Below, piece after piece: positions 35,408 through 45,074 of a DNA stretch of 64,000 nt. Each line of letters begins with the position of its first letter. Position 1 is the first letter of the stretch. A model generated the notes under the pieces. That model worked only from the letters and a program-made list of their open reading frames with translations. It did no database searches and was not told the DNA's origin. A program made the translations under genes and the position numbers. This DNA is from Saprospiraceae bacterium (GTDB taxonomy: Bacteria; Bacteroidota; Bacteroidia; Chitinophagales; Saprospiraceae): NCBI GenBank assembly GCA_028280415.1, contig JANQLV010000051.1, forward strand, positions 1 through 64,000, in the 5' to 3' direction.

Positions 35408-36091
35408 TTAGAAATGATAGGTTACTTCTCCTCCGCGAATTGCAATGTTTTTATCTCGCTCCATCTGTTCGATGATTTGATCTACATTTCCACGCTTTGT
35501 CAACTCCTGATTATGCAATAAAATATAGTTGCGTAGCATAGATATCTCAACCGGACGATTACCGGTACGCTTTAGGCGGCGAACGGTATCTGTTGCAGTA
35601 CTTTCAACGATGCCATTATTAAAAGCTGCATCAAAAATAGGTTGATCTTTGTCTTTGGACTGCTTGCCGTTTTCCGAAGAATTATCAAATGGTTCTTTTT
35701 CTTCAACTGGTTTGGGAGCCGCAGCGGGTTTGCTTCGTACCCGAAGGCAGCTTCTTCCCTGAGCATTAATAAAACTTACCAATGGATCAAAGGTGTGATC
35801 ATTTGAAAGAATTGCAAATTCAGTTTGCTTATTGATCTTTTGATGAAATTTACCTAACAGAAAAGAAATATGATAATTCATATCTCCATTAAGTGGTTTG
35901 TATACGGGAATCCAGCGAACGGATTTACCAAGTCGTTGAATTTGCTGAACCAGGGAGAATGGAATATTCTTCTCATTTGCATCAATAAGGATAAATACCC
36001 GATCACATACTTTTTCGAGTTTTTTAAACTTGACTTTTTTCAAATTCTCAAAGTCAATAAATACAAATCTTCGCTTATTCAATTCAGCCAT
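35408..36091 (-). CDS. PIN/NYN-like domain protein
   Basis: 227 residues. The N-terminal domain (about 8-120) has the PIN/NYN pattern: FIDFENLKK with Asp and Asn, ILIDANEKN, NYHISFLLGKF, and FAILSNDHTFDPLVSF with a conserved Asp. This suggests a metal-dependent RNase fold. A Pro/Lys-rich linker (about 120-160) joins it to a C-terminal winged-helix-like domain (RPVEISMLRNYI ... VDQIIEQMERDKNIAIRGGEVTYHF). The substrate is unknown; RNA processing is a family-based guess. Confidence 0.65.
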   Translation of the reverse strand: MAELNKRRFVFIDFENLKKVKFKKLEKVCDRVFILIDANEKNIPFSLVQQIQRLGKSVRWIPVYKPLNGDMNYHISFLLGKFHQKINKQTEFAILSNDHTFDPLVSFINAQGRSCLRVRSKPAAAPKPVEEKEPFDNSSENGKQSKDKDQPIFDAAFNNGIVESTATDTVRRLKRTGNRPVEISMLRNYILLHNQELTKRGNVDQIIEQMERDKNIAIRGGEVTYHF

Positions 36092-36405
36092 TATAAATGA
36101 TGCAAGTAAATTAACCAGTACTAAATAATATGCTAAAATAAGTAATTTGTCACGAATACAAAACTTTCATTTGAAATTTAATTATTTTTGAGTATTCAAA
36201 AAGTTAACGGTATAAATATCAGATTAGCAGTGTTTTATACTTTAAATTGATTTTGACTGTGTTTTTTTCATATTTCTATTTTATTGTTTCTTAATTTTTT
36301 ATGAAAGCTATTTTTCTTTACTTTATTACAAAAAAAGAGCAGTAACATCCTTCAATATTACTGCCCATTAATTTATTATGTTATAATTTTCCTTTTTCGG
36401 ATATT
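36092..36405. other. AT-rich intergenic region
   Basis: 314 bp, very AT-rich, between two minus-strand genes. It holds the terminator of the protease gene at 36329-36364. I see no reading frame, tRNA or repeat in the rest. Confidence 0.5.
36329..36364 (-). terminator. Terminator of the zinc-protease gene
   Basis: On the minus strand GCAGTAA (36364-36358) pairs with TTACTGC (36345-36339) around a 12-nt loop and is followed by a T-rich tract. It lies about 42 nt after the protease stop codon. Confidence 0.7.
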
Positions 36406-37104
36406 CTAATCACTGGAAGCAAATCGCAAAATGAGGAAAAGCAAAATAACCAGCGAAGACAATGCTCCGGCGACATAAGTCATAGCTGCCCACCAAAGTG
36501 CATCTTTAGCGCCTTCATGCTCCCTTTCTGTAGTCATCCCGGCTTCATCTAACCAAACCAGGGCACGCTTACTCGCGTCAAATTCTACCGGAAGCGTGAT
36601 TAAACTGAATAAAGTCGTAATGGCAAAAGCAATAATGGTAATAAATAATATAGTAGGACCGCCCCCGATACCAAAAGCGCCCAGCGCCAGCAATAATAGC
36701 CACTGTTGCGCCATCGAAGCATATTTGACTAAAGGTACAATTGCCGAACGCATTTTTAACATACTATAAGCAGTATCATGCTGGACAGCATGGCCGCATT
36801 CGTGGGCAGCAACTGCCGCAGCCGCTATACTGCGCGCATTATAAACCGGTTCGCTCAAAGCAATAGTTTTGGTGAGCGGATTATAATGATCGGTCAACAT
36901 CCCCTGTGCCGGTACGATTTTGACATCGTGAATATTATAATGACGAAGCATATTTTCCGCTACCTCTCTTCCGGTCAGCCCATTTTGCAGATTAAATCTG
37001 CTATAATGATTAAACTTGCTTTTCAGACGATTACTGACTACCATTCCGATGAGGGATAAAACTCCCGCAATAACGTAGTACATCATATAACCTGAACTAA
37101 ACAT
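36406..37104 (-). CDS. Zinc membrane metallopeptidase (YugP family)
   Basis: 232 residues. It belongs to the Zn_peptidase_2 family (PF04298). Helix 1 lies at about 6-24; the catalytic zinc site HECGH is in AAAVAAHECGHAVQHD near 92-107, with a downstream acidic motif LPVEFDASKRAL. Two further hydrophobic segments lie at about 130-170 and 205-227. It is an integral membrane protease of unknown substrate that is widespread in Bacteroidota and Firmicutes. Confidence 0.88.
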   Translation of the reverse strand: MFSSGYMMYYVIAGVLSLIGMVVSNRLKSKFNHYSRFNLQNGLTGREVAENMLRHYNIHDVKIVPAQGMLTDHYNPLTKTIALSEPVYNARSIAAAAVAAHECGHAVQHDTAYSMLKMRSAIVPLVKYASMAQQWLLLLALGAFGIGGGPTILFITIIAFAITTLFSLITLPVEFDASKRALVWLDEAGMTTEREHEGAKDALWWAAMTYVAGALSSLVILLFLILRFASSD

Positions 37105-37208
37105 AGATATATGGTTTTAGTGTTTTTACAATTTATTATTATGACTAAAATACAAACAATTAAGTCACATTCCAGGTTTAAAACAGCTCATTATTATAGA
37201 GCAATGAG

Positions 37209-38483
37209 CTAATTAATAAGATCAAAACCGGTATAAGATCGAAGTGCTTCCGGTATTCGAATACCTTCGGGTGTTTGGTGGTTTTCCAGTAAAGCAGCTA
37301 CAATACGAGCCAAAGCCAAAGCACTACCATTCAATGTATGAGCAAGATGTGTCTTCCGGTTTTCATCTCTATACCGCAATTTCAAACGATTACTCTGGAA
37401 TGTTTCGAAATTAGAAACCGAACTTACTTCAAGCCACCTTTTCTGAGCAGCGCTGTATACTTCAAAATCAAAAGTCAAAGCAGAAGCAAATCCAAGATCG
37501 CCTCCGCATAATCTTAGAATACGGTATGGCAGTTCCAGCTTTTCCAATAATCCTTCAACATGAACCAACATCTCCTGTAAGACTTCATAAGATTTTTCCG
37601 GATGAGTCACTTGTACAATCTCCACCTTATCAAACTGGTGAACCCGGTTAAGTCCCTTTACATCTTTTCCATAAGATCCAGCTTCTCGCCTGAAACAAGG
37701 AGTATACCCAGCCAGTTTTATCGGAAAAGCCGCTTTTTCTAGAATCTCATTACGCAGAATATTGGTAATGGGCACCTCCGCAGTCGGAATCAGATATAAG
37801 TCATCTTTTTCCGTATAATACATTTGCCCTTCCTTATCGGGCAATTGTCCGGTACCGGTAGCAGAAGCCTCATTAACCAGTAAAGGAGGAACAATTTCCT
37901 CATATCCAGCCCGGTCCGCTTCCTCTAAAAAGAAATTAATCAATGCTCTTTGCAATTTTGATCCTTTCCCTCTAAACAAAGGAAAGCCGGAACCCGAAAT
38001 TTTCACCCCCAACTCAAAATCTATAAGATTATATTTTTTGGCTAAATCCCAGTGAGCAAGGGCATCGGCGCCTAATGCTGGCAAATCTCCTGAAAATTCC
38101 TTGTACACTTCATTATCTTCATCTGTATTTCCGGCGGGAACGGATTCATGAGGAATATTTGGGACAGAAAACAACAATTCACTTAACTGTTGTTCTGCTT
38201 CATGGAGTTTATCCTGTAATACCCTGGTTTCTTCCTTAATTTGCCCTACCTGGACTTTCATTTGTCCGGCTTCTTCCCTTTTGCCTTGTTTGAAAAGGTT
38301 TCCGATCTCTTTGGAAAGCTGGTTATTTTTCGCCAAAAGCCCATCCAGACTGGTTTGCGTCGATTTTCGAGTGTCATCAACTGCCAATATTTTGTCAACA
38401 ACTTCAAAATCCTGATAATTGCGCACTTTCAGCCCCTCGATAACGCGCTCCTTATGGGCTCTGATATAACTAACTTGTAGCAT
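37209..38483 (-). CDS. serS: Seryl-tRNA synthetase
   Basis: Charges tRNA-Ser. 424 residues: an N-terminal coiled-coil arm (about 25-105) that grips the long variable arm of tRNA-Ser, then a class II catalytic core. Motif 2 is in CFRREAGSYGKDVKGLNRVHQF, and motif 3 is in THTLNGSALALARIVAALLENHQ. Serine-site residues TAEVP are present. Single gene between the protease gene and the rho leader, from which it diverges. Confidence 0.97.
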   Translation of the reverse strand: MLQVSYIRAHKERVIEGLKVRNYQDFEVVDKILAVDDTRKSTQTSLDGLLAKNNQLSKEIGNLFKQGKREEAGQMKVQVGQIKEETRVLQDKLHEAEQQLSELLFSVPNIPHESVPAGNTDEDNEVYKEFSGDLPALGADALAHWDLAKKYNLIDFELGVKISGSGFPLFRGKGSKLQRALINFFLEEADRAGYEEIVPPLLVNEASATGTGQLPDKEGQMYYTEKDDLYLIPTAEVPITNILRNEILEKAAFPIKLAGYTPCFRREAGSYGKDVKGLNRVHQFDKVEIVQVTHPEKSYEVLQEMLVHVEGLLEKLELPYRILRLCGGDLGFASALTFDFEVYSAAQKRWLEVSSVSNFETFQSNRLKLRYRDENRKTHLAHTLNGSALALARIVAALLENHQTPEGIRIPEALRSYTGFDLIN

Positions 38484-38900
38484 GGATTATATAATAAATT
38501 TGGTATAAAATATGTTATTAATATAAACTAGGAGAAAAAAATCCATAAAGACACGAACAATCTCTTAAAGATTTCGTTAAATTTTTGCAAAGATACTATT
38601 TGAATTTAAAAATAAAATGTATTTTTGCCGTGTCAGAAAAGAATGCACACCTTTTTATTATCACATATTAAGTCTGCTAAATTGGGTGTTTTCACTTTCA
38701 AATCTATTTAAGTTCCCACTATTAATAGCCTGAACGTCGGTATACGGTAATTAATTTCTGTGTGTACTATAAATCAATTCATAATTAAAAGGTTCCGTTT
38801 TCCACTTTTCCCTTTTGCAAATTGGATATATTACGAGAAACCAAAATGAAAATCTAACAACCGGTAAAAGAATGGTTGATAATTTAATAAATAGCAAAAT
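38484..38900. other. Long rho 5' region
   Basis: 417 bp between the divergent serS and rho genes. It contains a good promoter (38599-38627) that would give rho a leader of about 265 nt. The leader has no long reading frame and no obvious intrinsic terminator. It may hold autoregulatory Rho-binding sequence, as leaders of rho genes do elsewhere; that is inference. Confidence 0.5.
38599..38627 (+). promoter_or_regulatory. rho promoter
   Basis: TTTG (38599-38602), 17 nt, TATTTTTG (38620-38627): an exact match to the Bacteroidota TTTG / TAnnTTTG promoter pattern. The start would be near 38633, about 265 nt before rho. Confidence 0.6.
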
Positions 38901-40544
38901 ATGTTAGATATACTTCAGTTAAATGATATGCTTGTGCCAGAACTGAGAGAACTGGCAGAGCAATTAGGCCTGGAAGGATACAAAAAATTAAACAAGCAAG
39001 AGTTAATATACAAAATCCTCGACCAACAGGCTCTGGCTAAAGATGCCAAAGACGATAAAAATCCTCCTTCCTCCACTCCTCCTCAAGAAAAGTCTTCCGC
39101 TAACAAAGAAAAGAAAATGTCCCGAAAGCCCAATGGCAAGGAGGATGATAAAGCTTCTGAAAAGAAAAGAAGACCAAGAAAAAAGGTATCGCTTTCTGAA
39201 GAAAAGCAGCACTCCAGAGAAAGAGAGTCTTTCGAACATAGTGAAAGCAGTAAAGAGACCACAGTGCCGGAGGAAGTAACAAAAGAAGTAGTTGAAGTTC
39301 AATCAGAGAAAGCTCCAGCTCCACAAGAAAGAGAGAGAGAAAAAGAAAGAGAGAGAGAAAGAGAGCCAAAGGTGGAACGCGAACGTCCGCCCAAAGAAGA
39401 AACCAAGAAGTTTAATGTGGAGCTCGATGGTATTATCGAAGGCGAAGGGATTCTGGAAATGATGCCTGACGGTTATGGTTTCCTACGATCAGCAGATTAT
39501 AATTATCTCACTTCTCCGGATGATATTTATGTTTCTCCTTCTCAAATCAAGTTATTTGGTTTGAAAACCGGAGATACCGTCAGAGGAGCCATTCGCCCTC
39601 CGAAAGAAGGGGAAAAATATTTTGCTTTATTAAGGGTTTCCATGATCAATGGTCTGATTCCTCAGGAAATCAGAGATCGGGTTCCCTTCGATTACCTTAC
39701 ACCACTCTTCCCTACTGAAAAGTTTACATTAACTTCTTCGCCAAATGGAAAAGATTATGGTAATCGAATGATCGATCTCTTTACTCCGATTGGAAAAGGG
39801 CAAAGAGGTCTGATCGTTGCACAGCCTAAAACGGGTAAGACGTTCTTATTGAAAGATGTCGCCAATGCAATTGCTAAAAACCATCCCGAATGTTATCTGA
39901 TCGTATTGTTGATTGACGAACGTCCGGAAGAGGTAACAGATATGAAGCGAAGTGTAAATGCAGAGGTAGTGGCTTCTACATTTGATGAGCCTGCAGATAA
40001 TCACGTTAGAGTTGCCGGAATTGTTTTGGAAAAGGCAAAACGTTTGGTAGAAACAGGGCATGATGTAGTCATTCTTCTGGACTCTATTACCAGACTTGCC
40101 AGAGCCTATAATACAGTTGCTCCTGCCAGTGGTAAGGTACTTTCAGGAGGTGTGGAAGCGAATGCTTTGCATAAACCTAAAAAATTCTTCGGTGCAGCCC
40201 GGAACATTGAGCATGGTGGTTCGCTAACCATCCTAGCTACGGCACTTATTGATACCGGATCGAAGATGGATGCTGTTATTTTCGAAGAATTCAAAGGTAC
40301 CGGTAACATGGAGTTGCAACTGGATCGTTCTCTGGCCAACAAACGCTTGTATCCTGCAATCGATCTTACCAAGTCCAGTACAAGACGCGAAGACTTATTG
40401 CTGGATCGGGATACTTTACAAAGAATGTTTATCCTTCGTAAGCACCTGGCAGATATGAAACCGGATGAAGCAATGGAATTCCTCAGAAAACAGATGTTGC
40501 ATACAACCTCTAATGAAGAGTTCCTGGCCTCTATGAATGGCTAA
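38901..40544 (+). CDS. rho: Transcription termination factor Rho with disordered insertion
   Basis: Hexameric RNA helicase that ends transcription. 547 residues, over 120 longer than E. coli Rho. The N-terminal Rho_N helix bundle is at 1-45. A disordered, charged insertion (about 46-170) includes a stretch of alternating Arg/Glu coded by a GA-repeat tract (39330-39366). The RNA-binding cold-shock-like domain ([15 protein letters not shown]) follows, then the ATPase with P-loop AQPKTGKT (307-314), [14 protein letters not shown] and the R-loop. Bacteroidota Rho proteins are known for such insertions. Nearest downstream genes are rpmH and rnpA. Confidence 0.96.
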   Translation: MLDILQLNDMLVPELRELAEQLGLEGYKKLNKQELIYKILDQQALAKDAKDDKNPPSSTPPQEKSSANKEKKMSRKPNGKEDDKASEKKRRPRKKVSLSEEKQHSRERESFEHSESSKETTVPEEVTKEVVEVQSEKAPAPQEREREKEREREREPKVERERPPKEETKKFNVELDGIIEGEGILEMMPDGYGFLRSADYNYLTSPDDIYVSPSQIKLFGLKTGDTVRGAIRPPKEGEKYFALLRVSMINGLIPQEIRDRVPFDYLTPLFPTEKFTLTSSPNGKDYGNRMIDLFTPIGKGQRGLIVAQPKTGKTFLLKDVANAIAKNHPECYLIVLLIDERPEEVTDMKRSVNAEVVASTFDEPADNHVRVAGIVLEKAKRLVETGHDVVILLDSITRLARAYNTVAPASGKVLSGGVEANALHKPKKFFGAARNIEHGGSLTILATALIDTGSKMDAVIFEEFKGTGNMELQLDRSLANKRLYPAIDLTKSSTRREDLLLDRDTLQRMFILRKHLADMKPDEAMEFLRKQMLHTTSNEEFLASMNG

Positions 40545-40610
40545 TGCCTCCCCGATGCGGTTTTTCACGGTGAAAAATTTGAAAAATCGTTACTTTTATA
40601 GGCTTAATAA

Positions 40611-40641
40611 TTGTAAAACTACGAAATAAGCATTACCTTTG
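40611..40641 (+). promoter_or_regulatory. rpmH promoter
   Basis: TTG (40611-40613), 20 nt, TACCTTTG (40634-40641), an exact -7 element. The start would be near 40646, about 35 nt before the rpmH ATG. Confidence 0.6.
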
Positions 40642-40680
40642 TCGGGCTTTTTAAGCGGCTAATATTAAAATATTATTGTA

Positions 40681-40836
40681 ATGAAACGTACTTATCAACC
40701 TTCCAGAAGAAAAAGAGCTAACAAACATGGTTTTCGTGCTAGAATGAGTAGCAAGAATGGTAGAAAACTATTGGCAAGAAGAAGAGCGAAAGGCCGTGCA
40801 AAATTAACCGTTTCTGACGAAAGAACCCTGAAATAG
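40681..40836 (+). CDS. rpmH: Ribosomal protein bL34
   Basis: 51 residues, [20 protein letters not shown] at the start and [19 protein letters not shown] at the end: the universal bL34 sequence of the large ribosomal subunit. It keeps the widespread rpmH-rnpA order, with rnpA 93 nt downstream. The dnaA/oriC neighbourhood common in other phyla is not present here; rho lies upstream. Confidence 0.98.
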   Translation: MKRTYQPSRRKRANKHGFRARMSSKNGRKLLARRRAKGRAKLTVSDERTLK

Positions 40837-40861
40837 TAAATCAGTATCAGATTAAAGATAT

Positions 40862-40895
40862 AAAACCCGGCGCTGTTTCATACAGGTCGGGTTTT
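40862..40895 (+). terminator. Hairpin between rpmH and rnpA
   Basis: AAAACCCG (40862-40869) pairs with CGGGTTTT (40888-40895), with an inner CTGT/ACAG stem. It can act as a partial terminator that lowers rnpA expression relative to rpmH. Confidence 0.6.
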
Positions 40896-40929
40896 CGTGT
40901 AAAATACCTTTTCAAAATTATCTCTGAGC

Positions 40930-41337
40930 TTGGCTATTCACACCTTTCATAAAAATGAACGGCTCAAAAGCCGAAAAGATATTGGAAGGATATTCCAGGA
41001 AGGGCAGTCTTTTTTAGTCTATCCTCTGAAAATTTCCTGGGTGGAAAGAACGCAAAGTACTACTCCCGATTTCCCGGTACAATTTACCCAGTCTGTTCCC
41101 AAAAGAAGATTTAATAAAGCCAGCCAACGCAATCGTATCCGCCGCAGAATCAGAGAAGCTTACCGCTTGAATAAATACAAGATTAATCAGGCGCTTGATT
41201 TCGAAGAAGCCCCGCAACTTGCTTTGATGGTCATCTATGTCGGAAAAGAAGAACTCCCTTTCGAAGTAATTCAAAAAGCAACTCATAAATGGATAAAAAT
41301 ATTTTTACGCAAGATTTTGGATAAGAAAAAGAAATGA
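40930..41337 (+). CDS. rnpA: Ribonuclease P protein component
   Basis: Basic cofactor of RNase P for tRNA 5' maturation. 135 residues with the N-terminal FHKNERLKSRKDIGRIF and the RNR motif region (VPKRRFNKASQRNRIRRRIREAYR). The start appears to be TTG at 40930, since no ATG lies in frame before the conserved region and a stop precedes it at 40900-40902. Confidence 0.93.
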   Translation: MAIHTFHKNERLKSRKDIGRIFQEGQSFLVYPLKISWVERTQSTTPDFPVQFTQSVPKRRFNKASQRNRIRRRIREAYRLNKYKINQALDFEEAPQLALMVIYVGKEELPFEVIQKATHKWIKIFLRKILDKKKK

Positions 41338-41527
41338 TCAGCCAACCAATCCAAAATTATTAACTACCTTATAAATGTTATTGAGAATAACATGGTTAGC
41401 GTATATTGTCAGTTCGGATATAAATTTTTAAAGTCTTGCTGATAAAAGCAATGCATATTCCCGAACTACTTTGTAATTGATGTATTTTATTTGTTCAAAT
41501 AATTGCGGATTTTCTAACATCACCATA

Positions 41528-42025
41528 ATGAGACTCATTGGAATTATTCTACTTTTAGGATTATCACATACACTCCTTGGCCAGAAGGTTTTGCAAATCG
41601 AACGCTTTGGCAGAGCCAAAGTCAAGAAGTTTTATATCGGAGATGAACTAAACTATAGACTTGCGGGAGATAAAGCCTGGTATAAAGGGACCATACAAGA
41701 CTTAATTGTTGAAGAAAACATTATTCTTTTCGAAGATCGTTATGTTCGTATGGGAGATATACAGGCTTTGCGCAAAAGACAACGCTGGTCAAGACAAATA
41801 GGTAATCAACTTTATGTATTTGCCGGTAGCTGGCTGGTATTTTCAACAGCGGGTACGCTTTTAGGCTGGGAGTTGCGTTGGGACACCGCTATTATTACCG
41901 GTTCTGCTCTCGCAACCGGTTGGCTGATCAAAAATATTTTCAAGTATAAAAAATATAAGATGGGAAAACGTCGAAGGCTTCGCATGCTCAATCTAAACCC
42001 CATCAAGCCGATCTACGGCCCCTAA
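41528..42025 (+). CDS. Small secreted or membrane protein
   Basis: 165 residues from the ATG at 41528, which begins a signal peptide (MRLIGIILLLGLSHTLLGQ). A soluble segment (about 20-100) with FGRAKVKKFYIGDELNYRL precedes one or two hydrophobic helices (about 100-140) and a very basic C-terminus (KYKMGKRRRLRML). A Bacteroidota-type exported protein; function unknown. It overlaps the convergent aroQ by 4 nt. Nearby in-frame TTG/ATG codons at 41477-41480 would remove the signal from the N-terminus. Confidence 0.65.
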   Translation: MRLIGIILLLGLSHTLLGQKVLQIERFGRAKVKKFYIGDELNYRLAGDKAWYKGTIQDLIVEENIILFEDRYVRMGDIQALRKRQRWSRQIGNQLYVFAGSWLVFSTAGTLLGWELRWDTAIITGSALATGWLIKNIFKYKKYKMGKRRRLRMLNLNPIKPIYGP

Positions 42026-42441
42026 CCTTTCAAAAATTGTTGTAAAGCCACCTCATAACCTTTTAGCCCCAGGCCAGTGTAAAAGCCTATACATTTGGGA
42101 GTCAGGTATGAATGATGCCGAAAAGTTTCCCTTGCGTAAATATCCGAAATATGTACTTCGATTGCGGGAGTTTCGATTGCCCCCAGGGCATCAGCGATGG
42201 CAATAGAGGTATGAGTTAAGGCGCCCGCATTGAGAATTATACCATCATAGCTAAAGCCTGTCTCATGTAATTTATCAATGATAAAGCCTTCGTGATTACT
42301 TTGAAAATATTCCAGTTTGTGCTCAGGATATTTCGCTTTCAATTTTTCAAAATAATCCTCAAATGATTCGCTGCCATAGATGCTGGTCTCTCGCCTGCCA
42401 AGTAAATTGAGATTCGGACCGTTAATGATTATAATTTCCAT
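42022..42441 (-). CDS. aroQ: Type II 3-dehydroquinate dehydratase
   Basis: Third step of the shikimate pathway. 139 residues, the dodecameric type II enzyme. The signature NGPNLNLLGRRE (7-18), active-site Tyr in SIYGSES, Asn in ILNAGALTHTS, His in IEVHISDIYARE and the Arg there are all present. It lies 73 nt downstream of recQ on the same strand. Confidence 0.96.
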   Translation of the reverse strand: MEIIIINGPNLNLLGRRETSIYGSESFEDYFEKLKAKYPEHKLEYFQSNHEGFIIDKLHETGFSYDGIILNAGALTHTSIAIADALGAIETPAIEVHISDIYARETFRHHSYLTPKCIGFYTGLGLKGYEVALQQFLKG

Positions 42442-42514
42442 AAGACAATGACAGAATAAGCAAATTTCAAATATTGAAGCAAAAAATCATTCCGGTATTC
42501 AAAACATTCAATTA

Positions 42515-44719
42515 TTAATTTGCCATATCCGACATAAACTTGATTCGCATCAATTGTATTTCTTCGAGCGTGACATCATCTTCTTTTAATTCGTTGAAAG
42601 CTTCATCAATCGAATCTGTATCTGCTTCCATAAAATAATCAATAATATCTTCCCGGGAATACTCATCTACATTATCTTCGATGTAATAATTAATGTCCAC
42701 TTTGGTTCCGGAAGCAACAATCATATCCATCTCATGCAAAAGCTCTTCCATACTCAGATCATTAGATGCTGCAATATCGGTAAGTGGAATTTTACGATCG
42801 ATTCCCTGGATAATATTAACCTTTACCTTTGATTTATTCGCTACTTGCTTCACTACGAAATCAGTCGGACGATCAATCTCATTATCTTCCACATATTGGG
42901 CAATCATCTCTGAAAATGGTTTCCCATATCGCAGCGCTTTTCCTTTGCTCACCCCGGTAATATTTCCCATTTCTTCCACAGAAATCGGATACATCGTGGC
43001 CATATGCTCCAAAGAAGGATCCTGAAAAATAACAAAAGGAGGAATATTTTTTTGTTTAGCTATTCTCTTGCGAAGATCTTTCAGCATTTGCATCAACGTT
43101 TGATCCAGTACTGCTGACTTGGCAGATGCATCCGCCGCATCATCTTCGGGAAATTCTAAATCATAATTATGGTTCAAGGGGATTTTTAAAGAATAAGGGG
43201 ATTTGAGATAAGCCCTTCCTTTATCGGTAAACTTAAGCAAACCATAATTTTCGATGTCTTTGTAGACAAAATTATTGAGCAAAGCATGCCGGAAGATCGA
43301 ATTCCAGAAATTACTATCCTGATCTTTCCCACATCCGAAATACTTTAAATTATTATGTTGGAAACTGACCATTTCCTGGGTTTCTTCCCCTCTAACGAAG
43401 TCTACCAATACTTTAGCTACATAGTTTTCATTTAATTGAACAATGCTTTCCAAAGCCTTCACCATTTCGTCTTTCACCTCTATTTTTTCTTTCGGATGAC
43501 GACAGTTATCGCACATTTCATTGCAATCGCTTTCTTTATACTCTTCTCCGAAATAATGTAACAGGAATCTTCTGCGGCAAGAGGTCGTTTCGGCATAAGC
43601 CATAATTTCCTGCATTAATTGCGCACTCATTTCACGCTCGGCAACGGGTTTATCTCTTAGGAATTTCTCCAGCTTCTGAATATCCCGGTAGGAATAAAAA
43701 GTAATGCAGCGTCCTTCCAGTCCATCTCTACCTGCACGTCCGGTTTCCTGATAGTAATTTTCAATACTCTTGGGTACATCGTAGTGGATGACAAAACGCA
43801 CGTCCGGCTTGTCAATCCCCATACCAAAAGCAATTGTCGCTACGATCACATCCACTTCTTCCATCAAAAAATCATCCTGGGTTTTTGATCTTGTTTTCGC
43901 ATCCAGTCCGGCGTGGTATGGTGCTGCTTTTATATCATTGACTACCAGTACTTTAGCAATTTCTTCTGCGGATTTCCGGCTCTGCACATAGATAATTCCG
44001 GATTTACCCGGCATCCCTTTAACGATTTTTACAATATTGCGAACCGTTTGTTCTTTCTTGCCTTTGGGATGGACTTCATAATAAAGATTGTCCCGGTTAA
44101 AGGAAGAAACAAAGCTGTTTACGCTACTCATATTGAGGTTTTTTACAATATCGAATTGTACTTTAGGAGTAGCCGTAGCCGTCAAGGCAATAATCGGAAT
44201 ATCTTTCCCGATCGAGTTGATCATTGTTCTGATTCTTCGATATTCGGGACGAAAATCGTGCCCCCACTCAGATATACAGTGCGCCTCATCTACCGCAACA
44301 AATGAAACATCGACCTGTTGAAAAAACTCAATATTTTCATCTTTGGTGAGCGTCTCGGGAGCGATAAACAACAATTTTGTTTTCCCGGCCAGAATGTCAT
44401 CTTTAACAATCTTCATTTGAGACTTAGTCAAAGAAGAATTCAAAAAGTGAGCTACATTATCATTTTGGCTATATCCGCGAATCGAATCCACCTGGTTTTT
44501 CATCAGCGCGATCAAAGGAGAGATGACAATAGCCGTTCCTTCCAGCATCATTCCGGGCAGCTGATAACAAAGAGACTTTCCACCTCCTGTTGGCATTATG
44601 ACAAAAGTATCTTTTTTATCTAAAACGCTTTTTATGATTGATTCTTGATCACCTTTGAAATTGTCGAAGCCGAAATATTTTTGCAAAGCTTCCAGCAATC
44701 GTTCATTTGTCGCTATCAT
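42515..44719 (-). CDS. recQ: ATP-dependent DNA helicase RecQ
   Basis: 3'-5' DNA helicase for replication-fork repair. 734 residues. Walker A is MPTGGGKSLCYQLP, motif II is VDEAHCISEWGHDFR, motif V-VI is IAFGMGIDKPDVRFVIH and YYQETGRAGRDG. The RecQ zinc site follows (CRRRFLLHYFGEEYKESDCN with CDNC), then a winged-helix region and an HRDC domain (about 525-605). It extends about 120 residues beyond E. coli RecQ with a further helix-turn-helix-like tail (about 630-734), as in Bacteroidota orthologues. It diverges from kdsD. Confidence 0.95.
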   Translation of the reverse strand: MIATNERLLEALQKYFGFDNFKGDQESIIKSVLDKKDTFVIMPTGGGKSLCYQLPGMMLEGTAIVISPLIALMKNQVDSIRGYSQNDNVAHFLNSSLTKSQMKIVKDDILAGKTKLLFIAPETLTKDENIEFFQQVDVSFVAVDEAHCISEWGHDFRPEYRRIRTMINSIGKDIPIIALTATATPKVQFDIVKNLNMSSVNSFVSSFNRDNLYYEVHPKGKKEQTVRNIVKIVKGMPGKSGIIYVQSRKSAEEIAKVLVVNDIKAAPYHAGLDAKTRSKTQDDFLMEEVDVIVATIAFGMGIDKPDVRFVIHYDVPKSIENYYQETGRAGRDGLEGRCITFYSYRDIQKLEKFLRDKPVAEREMSAQLMQEIMAYAETTSCRRRFLLHYFGEEYKESDCNEMCDNCRHPKEKIEVKDEMVKALESIVQLNENYVAKVLVDFVRGEETQEMVSFQHNNLKYFGCGKDQDSNFWNSIFRHALLNNFVYKDIENYGLLKFTDKGRAYLKSPYSLKIPLNHNYDLEFPEDDAADASAKSAVLDQTLMQMLKDLRKRIAKQKNIPPFVIFQDPSLEHMATMYPISVEEMGNITGVSKGKALRYGKPFSEMIAQYVEDNEIDRPTDFVVKQVANKSKVKVNIIQGIDRKIPLTDIAASNDLSMEELLHEMDMIVASGTKVDINYYIEDNVDEYSREDIIDYFMEADTDSIDEAFNELKEDDVTLEEIQLMRIKFMSDMAN

Positions 44720-45074
44720 TGTTTTTTTAATAGTTTTAAAAAAAGTGACTTAGCTTATAGAGAGCGCAGTTGAAGTAGGAGTCATATTTTCAGCTTGCAA
44801 AGCAAAACCCAAAAGAGAACACAAAAAACAGTCCGACAGTTTTGAGAATATCGGATAAGCTTTTATTTTCCTTCTCTCTTTGAATAACTTTACCTTTAAA
44901 TATAAGCAAAAAATCGTTTTTTTCCTTTGTACTAACGTTATATTTTAAAAACAAAGTACATTGTGAGTTGATCAAATTATTGTTAATCAGGGGAATTGGT
45001 TTTCGGAAAGTAACAGGTAATTTAAAATCAACTTTACCTTTTCTCAAAAGGATGACAAAAATACAAAATCTCTT
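44720..45074. other. Intergenic region between recQ and kdsD
   Basis: 355 bp between divergent genes. A weak -7-like TACCTTTT lies at 45035-45042 before kdsD, without a clear -33. A minus-strand frame at 44790-45047 has no good start or family likeness and is not called. Confidence 0.45.

Noticed and set aside
40571..40590. Hairpin TTTTTCA-CGG-TGAAAAA after rho
   Set aside because: AT-only stem of 7 bp with a 3-nt loop and no following T run; too weak to call a terminator.
40601..41337. Replication origin next to rpmH-rnpA
   Set aside because: dnaA, dnaN and DnaA-box clusters are absent; the neighbours are rho and aroQ.
44790..45047. An 85-codon minus-strand frame between recQ and kdsD
   Set aside because: Starts at TTG, has no signal or domain, and lies in the divergent promoter region.
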